Source of the DNA: Erinaceus europaeus
Taxonomy: Eukaryota > Chordata > Mammalia > Eulipotyphla > Erinaceidae
NCBI RefSeq assembly: GCF_950295315.1
Contig: NC_080172.1
Span: forward strand, 113,833,267 to 113,897,266
Length of the DNA stretch: 64,000 bases
Direction of reading: 5' to 3'
Positions within the stretch are counted from its first letter, which is position 1; the number at the start of each line of letters is the position of its first letter. The translations under genes were made by a program, and so were the position numbers. Of the stretch, positions 52,625-63,326 are shown piece by piece. The notes beneath the pieces are model-generated. The model did not search any database. It was not told the origin of the DNA and was given only the letters and a program-made list of their open reading frames with translations.

Positions 52625-53590
52625 GTCAGAGAAAGAGAGAGAGAAAGAGACACAGAAAGTCAGAGAAAGAGAGAGAGAAAGGGACACAGAAAGACAGAGA
52701 AAGAGAGAGAGAAAGGGACACAGAAAGACAGAGAAAGAGAGAGAGAAAGGGACACAGAAAGACAGAGAAAGAGAGAGAAAGAGACACAGAAAGTCAGAGA
52801 AAGAGACACAGAAAGACAGAGAAAGAGAGAGAGAAAGAGACACAGAAAGACAGAGAAAGAGAGAGAGAAAGAGACACAGAAAGACAGAGAAAGAGAGAGA
52901 GAAAGAGACACAGAAAGACAGAGAAAGAGAGAGAGAAAGAGACACAGAAAGACAGAGAAAGAGAGAGAAAGGGACACAGAAAGACAGAGAAAGAGAGAGA
53001 GAAAGGGACACAGAAAGAGAGAGAGAAAGGGACACAGAAAGACAGAGAAAGAGAGAGAGAAAGGGACACAGAAAGACAGAGAAAGAGAGAGAGAGAAAGG
53101 GACACAGAAAGTCAGAGAAAGAGAGAGAAAGAGACACAGAAAGTCAGAGAAAGAGAGAGAGAAAGAGACACAGAAAGACAGAGAAAGAGAGAGAGAAAGA
53201 GACACAGAAAGACAGAGAAAGAGAGAGAGAGAAAGGGACACAGAAAGACAGAGAAAGAGAGAGAGAGAAAGGGACACAGAAAGACAGAGAAAGAGAGAGA
53301 GAGAAAGGGACACAGAAAGACAGAGAAAGAGAGAGAGAAAGAGACACAGAAAGACAGAGAAAGAGAGAGAGAAAGAGACACAGAAAGACAGAGAAAGAGA
53401 GAAAGAGACACAGAAAGACAGAGAAAGAGAGAGAGAAAGGGACACAGAAAGACAGAGAAAGAGAGAGAGAAAGGGACACAGAAAGACAGAGAAAGAGAGA
53501 GAGAAAGGGACACAGAAAGACAGAGAAAGAGAGAGAGCAAGGGACACAGAAAGACAGAGAAAGAGAGAGAGAAAGAGACACAGAAAGTGA
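52625..53590. repeat. Higher-order copy 2 in the 34-bp array
   Basis: Duplicate of 51461-52460, about 30 bp shorter between the landmarks at 52793 and 53101. Similarity ends where copy 2 meets GTGAG units that copy 1 lacks. Confidence 0.88.
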
Positions 53591-55173
53591 GAGAGAGAGA
53601 GAAAGAGACACAGAAAGTGAGAGAAAGAGAGAGAGAAAGGGACACAGAAAGAGAGAGAGAAAGGGACACAGAAAGACAGAGAAAGAGAGAGAAAGGGACA
53701 CAGAAAGACAGAGAAAGAGAGAGAGAAAGGGACACAGAAAGAGAGAGAGAAAGGGACACAGAAAGACAGAGAAAGAGAGAGAGAAAGGGACACAGAAAGA
53801 CAGAGAAAGAGAGAGAGAGAAAGGGACACAGAAAGTCAGAGAAAGAGAGAGAGAAAGAGACACAGAAAGTCAGAGAAAGAGAGAGAGAAAGAGACACAGA
53901 AAGACAGAGAAAGAGAGAAAGAGACACAGAAAGACAGAGAAAGAGAGAGAGAAAGGGACACAGAAAGACAGAGAAAGAGAGAGAGAAAGGGACACAGAAA
54001 GACAGAGAAAGAGAGAGAGAAAGGGACACAGAAAGACAGAGAAAGAGAGAGAGCAAGGGACACAGAAAGACAGAGAAAGAGAGAGAGAAAGAGACACAGA
54101 AAGTGAGAGAAAGAGAGAGAGAAAGAGACACAGAAAGTGAGAGAAAGAGAGAGAGAAAGGGACACAGAAAGACAGAGAAAGAGAGAGAGAAAGGGACACA
54201 GAAAGACAGAGAAAGAGAGAGAGCAAGGGACACAGAAAGACAGAGAAAGAGAGAGAGAAAGAGACACAGAAAGTGAGAGAAAGAGAGAGAGAAAGAGACA
54301 CAGAAAGTGAGAGAAAGAGAGAGAGAAAGGGACACAGAAAGACAGAGAAAGAGAGAGAGAAAGAGACACAGAAAGACAGAGAAAGAGAGAGAGAAAGGGA
54401 CACAGAAAGACAGAGAAAGAGAGAGAGAAAGGGACACAGAAAGACAGAGAAAGAGAGAGAGAAAGGGACACAGAAAGACAGAGAAAGAGAGAGAGCAAGG
54501 GACACAGAAAGACAGAGAAAGAGAGAGAGAAAGAGACACAGAAAGTGAGAGAAAGAGAGAGAGAAAGAGACACAGAAAGTGAGAGAAAGAGAGAGAGAAA
54601 GGGACACAGAAAGAGAGAGAGAAAGGGACACAGAAAGACAGAGAAAGAGAGAGAAAGGGACACAGAAAGTCAGAGAAAGAGAGAGAGAAAGGGACACAGA
54701 AAGTGAGAGAAAGAGAGAGAGAAAGAGACACAGAAAGTGAGAGAAAGAGAGAGAGAAAGGGACACAGAAAGAGAGAGAGAAAGGGACACAGAAAGACAGA
54801 GAAAGCGAGAGAAAGAGACACAGAAAGTCAGAGAAAGAGAGAGAGAAAGAGACACAGAAAGACAGAGAAAGAGAGAGAGAAAGAGACACAGAAAGTCAGA
54901 GAAAGAGAGAGAGAAAGGGACACAGAAAGTGAGAGAAAGAGAGAGAGAAAGAGACACAGAAAGTGAGAGAAAGAGAGAGAGAAAGGGACACAGAAAGAGA
55001 GAGAGAAAGGGACACAGAAAGACAGAGAAAGCGAGAGAAAGAGACACAGAAAGTCAGAGAAAGAGAGAGAGAAAGAGACACAGAAAGACAAAGAAAGAGA
55101 GAGAGAAAGAGACACAGAAAGTCAGAGAAAGAGAGAGAGAAAGGGACACAGAAAGACAGAGAAAGAGAGAGAG

Positions 55174-55806
55174 AAGGGGAAAGGAAAAAGGACAGGGATG
55201 GCGGAAAGGGAGAAAGAAAGGGCAGGGGAAGAAAGGGAAGCGGGGAAGACTGAGGGATACTTGTCACATTCTTTCTGTGTTCCCTTCCCATTCATGGCTG
55301 ACAGATCCACCAACAGACCATGGAAAAATAAAAATAAAAATAAAATAAATAAATAAAACCTCAGCATCCTGAGTTAAATTGTAACTTGCTATGCAAGTAC
55401 TTTGCTGGTTCAATAAAGTGAATTTATATGCCCACCAGCTCCTTCGTTTTTTAATTATTCTTCTCATCCCCTCCATAATGTAGCGTGTTTGGATAGGTTA
55501 TGGTCATTAGAGTGAATTAGTGAAATCCCTCTTTACAGGTTTTTGTTTGTTTGAGCTTCACAGAGGTGGCTTAAATCACCTGATGTCTGAAATGTCTTCT
55601 GTGGCAAACGCATGGATAATGCTTCATGATAAGCAGGCTTAGCTGTGGGGACAGATAGAGATTGGAACAATTTGCTTCTCTGCTGATGGGGAGACTGTGA
55701 CATTTTGGTGGCTCTGATACAGACCGTGTTGCAGAAACGGAAGGCCTGTTACATTTCTATTCAGTTCTAAATAATTTTACCTTCATGCTTCCTGATGGCT
55801 GGGTTT
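55174..55806. other. GA-rich decay zone, then unique DNA
   Basis: Purine-rich sequence fades out by about 55250. An (AAATA)n run lies at 55325-55358. The rest to the LINE insertion site appears unique. Confidence 0.6.
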
Positions 55807-55818
55807 GGGGGACAAAGA

Positions 55819-57033
55819 TCTCAAGACGCCTGCCTCCATGGGTGGCCAACACTATATCGTTTCTTCTCCAAAACAGAAGATTCCGGGTGCATCTGGGTGA
55901 CAAGTCTAGCAGATGGAGACTTGTCTCAAGTGGCCTCCCCCAGGACTCTGTTCTGGCTCCTACGCTATTTAATATTTACATCAATGACCTCCCAGAAACT
56001 TCTTCAAGGAAGTTCATCTACGCCGATGACATCTGCTGTGCAACTCAGGCATCCAAGTTCGACATCCTCGAGGAAACACTCACGAAAGACATGTCTCTGA
56101 TATCTGATTACTGTAAAAAATGGCGACTAATCCCTAGCACTGCAAAAACGGTATCATCTGTTTTCCATCTATACCATGCCTCGGCCTCGCGTGAGCTTAA
56201 TGTGCAGCTTGATGATATGAGAATCCGGCATGAAGCCCAGCCAGTCTACTCTCGATCGCACCCTGTCATTTCACGAACATCTCATAAAAACTGCAGCAAA
56301 GGTGGGTGCGAGGAATAACATCATTGCAAGACTGGCCAGCTCCTCATGGGGTGCGAGCGCTTCCACACTACAATCATCATCTCTGGCATTATGCTATTCC
56401 ACTGCAGAATACTGTGCCCCAGTATGGTTCCGTAGCCCCCATGTCCACTTGGTCGATTCCAAATTATATTCCTCCATGAGGATAATTTCTGGAATCATCC
56501 GTTCCACCCCGGTTCCATGGCTGCCAGTTCTTAGCAACATCGCCCCACCAGATATTCGTCAGGATGCGGCATCATCTAAGTTCATTTCCCACGTCTACGC
56601 TCGACCGGACCTGCCAATATACGCGGATATCTTTGCCCATCCTGTCCAACGCTTGACGTCTTGTCACCCAATCTGGTCCCCCACGCCTACACTGAACTTC
56701 TCTGTTCCAGACTCTTGGAAACAGAGTTGGCAGTCAGCTGAGGTAAAGAACAAACACCTCATCACAGACCCCTGCAAGCGTCCACCCGGCTTTGACCTAG
56801 CACGTTATGATTGGGCCCTCCTCAATCGCTATTGAACAGGCCATGGCCAGTGCGCCCCTATGTTCCACCGCTGGGGAGCCAGAGATGACCCGAACTGCCC
56901 CTGCAGCTACAGACAGACTATGACCCACATAGTCAACGACTGCCACCTCCCCAGATTCAAAGGAGGTCTCGATACTTTACATCAGGCTCAACCTGACACT
57001 GTTGACTGGCTACGGAAGAAGGGCAAACTCTAG
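55819..57033 (+). pseudogene. Non-LTR reverse transcriptase fragment (LINE ORF2 C-terminus)
   Basis: The frame entering at 55819 gives PPWVANTISFLLQNRRF, then GLPQDSVLAPTLFNIYINDL (RT motif B, with D where G is usual) and FIYADDICCAT (motif C, catalytic YADD intact). Motif A and any endonuclease domain lie upstream and are lost. After NVQLDDMRIRHEAQPVY the frame shifts near 56250, apparently by a small deletion, and continues as TLDRTLSFHEHLIKTAAKVG, YCAPVWFRSPHVHLVDSKLY and WLPVLSNIAPPDIRQDAASS. A TGA at 56833-56835, probably a decayed CGA, interrupts it. Beyond it CPCSYRQTMTHIVNDC gives a C-x-C-x8-H-x4-C motif, common at LINE ORF2 C-termini. The reading ends DWLRKKGKL-stop. Two lesions make this copy inactive. 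It acts in the family as the enzyme for target-primed reverse transcription. Confidence 0.93.
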
Positions 57034-57041
57034 AAGAAGAA
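55819..57041 (+). mobile_element. 5'-truncated non-L1 LINE, 1.2 kb, with TSD
   Basis: A perfect 12-bp repeat GGGGGACAAAGA at 55807-55818 and 57042-57053 brackets the insertion, so it retrotransposed as a 5'-truncated copy. It ends in AAGAAGAA-type triplets instead of poly-A. The coding stop TAG at 57031-57033 lies directly before the tail, so there is practically no 3' UTR. Base use is GC-richer and more codon-like than the flanks. It is not L1: the RT, the C-terminus and the tail differ. BovB is also unlikely, since the C-terminus differs from what I know of BovB. The clade (Jockey, CR1 or RTE-like) is not settled from reading alone. Confidence 0.94.
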
Positions 57042-57053
57042 GGGGGACAAAGA

Positions 57054-57954
57054 GTAGCTAGAATGGAATCCTTACATGTCAGGGAGGTGTGGAGGTCTCC
57101 CTTCATGGAGCCAGTGACTGTTATCCCAGTTTGCCTGGGGCTTCCCCACTTGAGCCTTGAGAGTTCCCCATCCTGACAATCAAACCCTCGGGCCTGGGAA
57201 TCTGCCCAGCTCAGAGGCTGTTGGTGGGTGGTAGGAACTCCAGGTTCGAGGAGGAACTCAACTCTCAGAATTAGTTGCATCTTCCTTCCCTACCACTCTT
57301 AGACACAGTCTAAGTCTACCTCAATCTCTTTCCACCTTCAGAAACAAGGCAGAACTATTCCCCTGTTGTCATTTCACAGATGGGGAAAACAGAGACTCAG
57401 AGACATCTTTCTAGAAGTCAGAGAGATCCTGGCTGTGAAAAACAGAACATCCTCCCCCCCCTTCAAAGTTCCTCCAATCTTAGTCCTAAAATACAGCCAA
57501 CACCCTCAGGGTATGGTTATAATAACTGCAGGAGCCTGGGCCCCTCCTGAGCTTTTGATTGAGTTAGTCTGGGTTGGGGTCCAGGAGTTTGCATTTCTGA
57601 CAGGCTCTCAGGTGCTGCTGGTATTCCAGAGAATACAGTCTGAGAACACTAAAGGGCCGTCCCACTCTCCCTGTCTAGCAGAGGTGGCATTCTTAGCTGC
57701 ACCTGCGGCAGTGGGTGTCTCTCCAGCACAAACCCTCCCAGAGGCTGGGACTTGCCAGGACTCTGTGTAAAGATTGCAGTTTCTGAATCTTGGGCCCCTT
57801 GAGGCTGAGGCCAGGTCTCTTGTGAGGCCAGTGAACCACCTATGAGAACAGGTTGGAGGTTCCGCGTCCTCAGGCTCAAGCAGAATGTGAAATTTCTTTT
57901 ATTATTTTTGTGGCAGCTAACGGCTAGCACATAGAACCACTGTTAGCACTCAGT
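57054..57954. other. No recognised feature
   Basis: Unique-looking DNA flanking the LINE. A 134-codon frame at 57366-57770 and a 107-codon frame at 56957-57280 have no recognisable domain. Confidence 0.5.
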
Positions 57955-58128
57955 ACTTGTACAAAGTGGAAGGGGGATATGGACAAGGAGAGAGACAGAG
58001 AAACCCCTGCAGCCCTGCTTCACCACTCATAGAGCTTTCCCTCCTCCAGGTGGGGACCAGGGTTTCCAGCCTGGGTTGTTGAGTATTGTAATGCATGCGC
58101 TCAACCAGGAGCACCATGGCCTGGCTAC
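57955..58128 (-). mobile_element. SINE S2
   Basis: CCCTGCAGCCCTGCTTCACC, CAGGTGGGGACCAGGG and GCGCTCAACCAGGAGCACC. Confidence 0.85.
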
Positions 58129-58139
58129 TTAGTTTTTTG

Positions 58140-58355
58140 TTATTAAGAATGAGGAACAGCAACAAGGAGAGAAGGGGAGAGAGAGGGAGGGAGAGAGGGT
58201 GAGGGCAGAGAGAGAGGCAGAAGGAGAGGGAGAGGCAGAGGGAGAGGGAGGGAGAGAGAGAGAACACCAGAGTGTTACTCTGTCCTGTGTGATACCCTGG
58301 AATGGAGCTCAGTGCAAATTGGTCATTCTACCCACTGTGCTGTTTCCTGAGATGC
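58140..58355 (-). mobile_element. GA-rich tract plus SINE S3-like head
   Basis: A purine-rich run (58150-58262) leads into ACACCAGAGTGTTACTCTGT and ATTCTACCCACTGTGCTGTT, a decayed minus-strand SINE head. Confidence 0.55.
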
Positions 58356-58697
58356 TGCTCTCCTTTTATTCACCCTGACTGTGCGATCAGGAAGCCTGCA
58401 TCCTTAGGCAAAGCGATTGCACCCAGAGGGCTTGTGCAGCACTGTCAAACAGTGTGGGGCCTGCACTATAGGACCCAGGAGGAGGGATTTCAGAAGCAAC
58501 AGTCAGCTGTGGGGCCCATGGTATGTGGGAAATGCAGGACAGACCAGAGAGCTGTTGCTCTGAAACGAACGCTGAGCTTGGATGAGTTTGAAAAGTTCTC
58601 TGGGCCTCAGTGAAGACCCAAACAACAGGAGACCATGCATAGCTACTGCCTGGTAGAGAGGAACCGCTGCAGAAATGGGAGTTGACGCTCCCCCTGC
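58356..58697. other. No recognised feature
   Basis: Unique-looking DNA. Opposed frames of 103 and 114 codons lack domains. Confidence 0.5.
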
Positions 58698-58996
58698 CTT
58701 TTTTTTTTTTTTTTACCTCCAGGGTTATCACTGGGGCTCCGTGTTGGCACTAGGAATCCACTGCTCCTGGAAGCCATTTGTTTCGATTTTGCTGGACAAG
58801 ACAGAGAGAAATTGAGAGATGAGGTGGAGATAGAGAAGGAGAGAGACAGAAAGAAATCTGCTGATCTGCTTCACTGCCTGTGAAGCTTCCCCCCTGCAAG
58901 TGGGGAGCTGGGGGCTTGAACCTGGATCCATGCACAGTTCCTTGCACTGCACTTAGTACCTTGTGCACTTAATTGGGTGCACCACCGCCTGGCCCT
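58698..58996 (-). mobile_element. SINE S1, long form
   Basis: Poly-T, CCTCCAGGGTTATCACTGGG, GGAATCCACTGCTCCTGG, GA-rich middle, GGGGGCTTGAACCTGGATCC and CACCACCGCCTGGCCC. Confidence 0.93.
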
Positions 58997-59077
58997 CAGA
59001 GCTGACACTTTTTAGCACTGTTGTCTCTTACTGCTTAACCAACTCAGAGCCTTTATCTGTGAAGAAAAAATAAAAAG

Positions 59078-59178
59078 AAAGAAAGGAAGGAAGGGAGGGA
59101 GGGAGGGAGGGAGGGAGGGAGGAAGGAAGGAAGGAAGGAAGGAAGGAAGGAAGGAAGGAAGGAAAGAAGGAAAGGAAT
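59078..59178. repeat. (GGGA)n(GGAA)n microsatellite
   Basis: Seven or so GGGA units pass into about a dozen GGAA units. Confidence 0.95.
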
Positions 59179-59284
59179 ATGAGGGGGAGCATTAGGTGAA
59201 GCATTGCATGTTACACACCATGGCCAGCCTCTGGATGTCCACAGAGTCTGTAATATATGTTAGCTGAGATGAGAGTCGACAGCA

Positions 59285-59395
59285 TCATGTTTCTGCGAAG
59301 AGATTCTCAGGCTTGAGGCTTCAAAGTCCCAGGTTCAATCCCAGGCACCACAGTAAAGCCAGAGCCGAGCAGTGCTGTGGTTAAGAGATAGATAG
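59285..59395 (+). mobile_element. SINE S3, partial
   Basis: GCTTCAAAGTCCCAGGTTC, AATCCCAGGCACC and AGAGCCGAGCAGTGCTGTGG. Confidence 0.8.
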
Positions 59396-59429
59396 GTAAA
59401 TATATGTACAGATAGGCAGGCAGACAGAC

Positions 59430-59560
59430 AGAGATGGGTGGGGGGATAGCATGATGCTTATGCAAAGAGACTCTAAAACCTGAGACTCCAGAGTCCCCAG
59501 GTTCAATCCCCCACACCACCATAAGCCAGAGCTGAGCAGTACTGTGGAAAAAAAAAAAAG
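59430..59560 (+). mobile_element. SINE S3
   Basis: GGGGGATAGCATGATGCTTATG, CCCCAGGTTCAATCCCC and AGAGCTGAGCAGTACTGTGG with a poly-A tail. Confidence 0.9.
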
Positions 59561-59640
59561 TTAGCTGTCATTTTTTTTTTTTTATCTGATAGCTTGTCCA
59601 GGTTCTTAAAGAATCAGATACAAGCTCTGGACTTGAGAGT

Positions 59641-59685
<45 letters not shown>
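59641..59685. repeat. (CA)n microsatellite
   Basis: About 21 uninterrupted CA units. Confidence 0.97.
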
Positions 59686-59686
<1 letters not shown>

Positions 59687-59689
59687 AGC

Positions 59690-61043
59690 ATTTTGTACAT
59701 AAGGCCGTGCACTTTGACCCTCGGAAGCTGTCTCTTGAGCAAGAACTTGACTTTTCTTCTCTGCACTAAGAGTCTGCTCACCAAAATATGTCACCAAGGT
59801 CACTGTCCCCCCGTGAATTGTTTGTTTCTCCTTATTCCCTCACCCCTGGCCAGTCAGAGCCACCTCTACCATGCAGTCTACCTTGACTTTTCAGGATATC
59901 CAAGTCATCTCCAGTTAATCCTAGAGTTATCGTGATTCACACAGGGATGTTTAGAGAATGACAAGGCTTTCTACTTTTAGCTGGCATTCGTGATATGTAG
60001 AGTTAGAAGAGGCAAGTGAGAAATGACAACATCTAGGCAAAGCAGTGTATTGCTAATGGTGGGAACCGAGGTGACTCCACGTAGGTCACAGAGAAGAGAT
60101 GCCACATAGCCTTGACAAAATCTAGGACAGAATCTAGGTTTGAGATGGGGGAGGGGACATTTTGGGGGAAATAATTGGAATATAGAGACTAAAAGACGTC
60201 CACCCCGTCCACCTATAGGCCCCGTGGGTTCCTTTTCCCTTCAGCTAGGCAGCACAGGATGTCATATCCTTAATAATCAATGGAAACATCTAAAATCTAA
60301 ATAAATAAATAAATATAAATAAACCACTACCTTGACCCTGCCTGGGAGAGTAAAATTTTTTCTTTTCTGTAAACACACAATGATGAAAAGAATCAGATGT
60401 ATTATTTGAAAGGGTGTTTTCTGGGTTTAGAAATCACCTACCCCACGGCCCCAACAACAGGGCCACGTGCAACTAAGATAGGTCTTGACATCTGGGAAGC
60501 AAGGTTATTTCTTTTGTTGCCAGGGAAATCATTTTGAAAAACAGAAACCTCTATATCCCACCCTCCAGTGATCTCTGAGACAATACACATTAAAAAAAAA
60601 AAATCCAGACAACACCAAACCCAACATGGTATTGTACATTAGGAAGTTATTTTTGCTCCCCCCACCAACTGAAGGGATGAAAGGGCATCATAATTTTGTT
60701 TTCAAATGTGTTTAAGAACCTGTTATTAAAACGGAATTAAACCCAAGTCCCAGGGCAGTAACTCTGCAGCTATGAGGAGCTAATCTTGATAATGCGATTA
60801 GCGTCTGCTTCCACAGGGCTGAGAGGGAAAGAGAAAGAGCCAAGTCAATCTGCAGCCCCGCTGCCCCACTGGCCGCTGCTCTGGTCTGAACACAAATACT
60901 CAGGTCTCCCCAGGATGGTGTGCCGGACTCTGGCCACTGCACAAAACATCAGGACGCTTAACCACGAGATGGACTAGAAACAGTAACAGCATTTATCAGC
61001 CGTCTCCTCTCTATGCTAGGCAGCATGCTCAACACACTGATTT

Positions 61044-61046
<3 letters not shown>
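59690..61046. other. Long unique stretch
   Basis: 1.36 kb with only an (AAAT)n run at 60298-60325 and an A-run near 60591. Parts of 60400-60960 could be conserved non-coding DNA. No exon can be argued. Confidence 0.45.
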
Positions 61047-61106
<60 letters not shown>

Positions 61107-61110
61107 TTCT
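61047..61110. repeat. (CT)n microsatellite
   Basis: About 30 CT units with two CTTT interruptions. Confidence 0.97.
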
Positions 61111-61311
61111 GGAATGCAGATGCTATTATTACAGTTGCACACTGTCCTGAATCTTCATTGGCCTCTCAGAGAAAACCCAGGAGGCCATAATTTGCGTGCT
61201 GAGCTCTAGGGGGCAAACCCTGCCAAGGGCATAGCCCTCCTCCTTACTGGTATGAGGAGCTGTATATATGGTGTGTTTAGGACTGTGTGCAGAAGATTAA
61301 AACATACTGGA

Positions 61312-61522
61312 GGGGCTGGGTGGTGGCGCACCTGGTACAGGGCACAAAGACCCAGGTTTGAGCCCCCAGTCCCCATGTACAGGAGGAAAGCTTTGCAAGT
61401 GGTGAAGCAATGTTGCAGGTGTCTCTGCCTCACCTTCTCTATCACCCCCTACCCTCTCGATTTCTGGCTGTCTATATCCAGTAAATAAAATTAAGATAAT
61501 AAAATTAATTAATTAATTTAAA
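61312..61522 (+). mobile_element. SINE S2 with TSD
   Basis: GGGTGGTGGCGCACCTGG, AGGTTTGAGCCCCC, CTCGATTTCTGGCTGTC and an (AATT)n tail. Perfect 13-bp TSD AAAACATACTGGA at 61299-61311 and 61523-61535. Confidence 0.95.
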
Positions 61523-61537
61523 AAAACATACTGGAAA

Positions 61538-61858
61538 ACTTTTTTTTTGGCTTCAGGGTTATCGTTGGGACTCTGTGCCTGCACCATGAATCCACTGCTC
61601 TTGGAGGCCATTTTTTTCATTTTGTTGCCCCTGTTGTTGCCCTTGTTGTTGTTGTTATTGTTGCCATTGCTGTTGTTGGATAGGCAGAGAGAAATTGAGA
61701 AAGGAGTGGCAGACAGAGAGGGGAAGAGAAAGATAGACATCTGCAGATCTGCTTCACCACATGTAAAGTGACCCCCCTGCAGGTCACTAGGATCCTTATG
61801 CCTGTCCTTGCGCTTCACGCCATGTGCACTTTAGCCCGCTGTACTACTGCCCAGCCCC
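61538..61858 (-). mobile_element. SINE S1, long form
   Basis: GGTTATCGTTGGGACTC, ATGAATCCACTGCTCTTGG, long (GTT)n linker, GA-rich middle. The box B segment is shortened after CTGCAGGTC. Confidence 0.92.
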
Positions 61859-61861
61859 CAG

Positions 61862-62060
61862 AAACCATTTTTATTAGTGACTTAATAATTATGATGAAGA
61901 TTATAAGATAACAGGTACAATTCCATACAGTTCCCACCACCAGAGTTCTGTGTCCCATCCCCTCCACTGGAAGCTTCCCTATGCTTTACCGCTCAAGGAG
62001 TATGGACAAAAAAAATTATGGTGTGCAGAAGGTGGAAAGTTTGGCTTCTGTAATTACCAG
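61862..62060 (-). mobile_element. L1 3'-UTR fragment, lineage B
   Basis: GTGACTTAATAATTATGATG, CCACCACCAGAGTTCTGTG and AGGAGTATGGAC. Confidence 0.8.
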
Positions 62061-62074
62061 CGATGTTTGAAATT

Positions 62075-62612
62075 GTCAAAAGGTGAGGATTATCCAGTGC
62101 CCACTGACTGAATAAACAAATTCTGTCGTAGTCATACAGTAGAATATTATGCAACCTTTCAAAGGAAGAAAGTTCTGACAGGGGCTCCAGTGTGGATGAG
62201 GCCTGAGGGCATTATGCTATGTGAAATAAGACAGACACAAACTCTGGATGATTCTATATCAGAAACAAAATCTGTATGGTTCTATGTAAAAGAGACACTT
62301 AAGAGTAGTCAGAATCATAGAGTGAGAGTTGCCATGCTCTTGACATCAGTTTGATAAGCACTGTGTTCTAGTGAAAAAAAACAAAAACAAAAACAAAACA
62401 GTGACTTCTACTCCTATTTATACATCAAAATCCTCTAAAGCCCATGGCAATTTATAGAATCCTATGAAGGAAGTATTGTAATACCTTCAAAAAGTAATGG
62501 AGATGTATTTTGAACCTGCAGTACCACTTCTTAGCATTTATCCAAAAGATACAACAATGTTTATTTGAAAGGATATCTGAACCCTGTATTGATAGCTGTG
62601 ATATTCATTTCT
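62075..62612 (+). mobile_element. Old L1M-like fragment
   Basis: GGCATTATGCTATGTGAAAT and AAGACAGACACAAACTC, then CATTTATCCAAAAGATAC, resemble the distal part of older L1 ORF2. All frames are broken. Confidence 0.65.
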
Positions 62613-62615
62613 TTT

Positions 62616-62893
62616 TATTACCTCCAGGGTTATCATTGAGGCTCGGTGCCAGCACAACGAATCCACTGCTCCTGGAAGCCTTTTTTTTTTTCTTTTTAAT
62701 TTTATTTGACAGGGCAGAGAGAAATTGAGGTGAGGAGATGAGGAGATATATAGAGTGTGAAAAACAAAGACAGACACCTGCAGATCTGTTTCACCGCTCA
62801 GGAAGAGTCTCCCCTGCAGTTGGGGAGCAGAGACTTGAACCCGGGTCCTCATGCACTGTAGTGAGTTCGCTTAACCTGGTGCACCACCACAAA
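62616..62893 (-). mobile_element. SINE S1
   Basis: CCTCCAGGGTTATCATTGAGG, GAATCCACTGCTCCTGG, GA-rich middle, GACTTGAACCCGGGTCC and CTTAACCTGGTGCACC. Confidence 0.92.
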
Positions 62894-63326
62894 ATTTGAC
62901 ACAGAGCAATGAAGCCCTGGTAATGAGAGAAAACCCTATGTCTTTCTGGGGGAAAAAAAGAATGGCTATGCTAAATTAACTAAATAGAAATGTCAAATAC
63001 AACTACTGAATAGTTTCATTCAGATGGCAGATATAGGTAGCTACAATAAACACACCTGCAGAAACTAAGAAAGACTGACTCAGACTCAGGGAAAGTGTGA
63101 CCTTGGGCAGAGGAAATGGGGAAGAGGTAGAAGAGGGGTAGAAGTAGAGGGGGTAGAAGAGGGGAGAGATGAGGGGCCATTAGAGAGGTCTCTGATATAA
63201 TGGACATCCGTGTGAGTGTGGGGAGTCATAGACACATTCCTACATATGAAATCGTATCCCTACAAACTTAAGCCATTGTTAAATCAATACAAAATAAACA
63301 ACTCACTGCAACATGACAGCTTTCTT
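62894..63326. other. No recognised feature
   Basis: Unique-looking, with a GA/GTAGAAG-rich patch near 63110-63170. Confidence 0.5.

Larger units (their letters stand above)
51186..55173. repeat. 34-bp minisatellite array, ~117 copies
   Basis: The unit is AGAAAGACAGAGAAAGAGAG followed by AGAGAAAGGGACAC (34 bp). Variants include GGGACAC/GAGACAC, GACAG/GTCAG/GTGAG and rare GCAAGGG units, plus shortened units. The plus strand has T only in GTCAG and GTGAG, so no stop arises on either strand until GTGAG supplies TGA. The longest plus-strand frame ends at 53590, at the first GTGAG. The predicted Lys/Arg/Glu-rich or Ser/Leu/Phe-rich proteins of up to 855 residues are therefore artefacts. No pseudogene, Pol III box or known satellite is recognised inside. 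Confidence 0.97.

Noticed and set aside
53112..54821. 569-codon Ser/Leu/Phe/Cys-rich minus-strand frame
   Set aside because: It is the shadow of the 34-bp minisatellite. Other frames on both strands are equally open.
51186..55173. CRISPR-like array (regular 34-bp repeats)
   Set aside because: The repeats are contiguous with no unique spacers, and the DNA is mammalian.
55819..57041. BovB or L1 identity for the LINE
   Set aside because: The C-terminus, the GAA-type tail and the absence of a 3' UTR differ from L1 copies in this window and from what I know of BovB.
57366..57770. 134-codon plus-strand frame next to the LINE
   Set aside because: It is outside the TSD-defined LINE, has no domain, and an opposing frame overlaps it.
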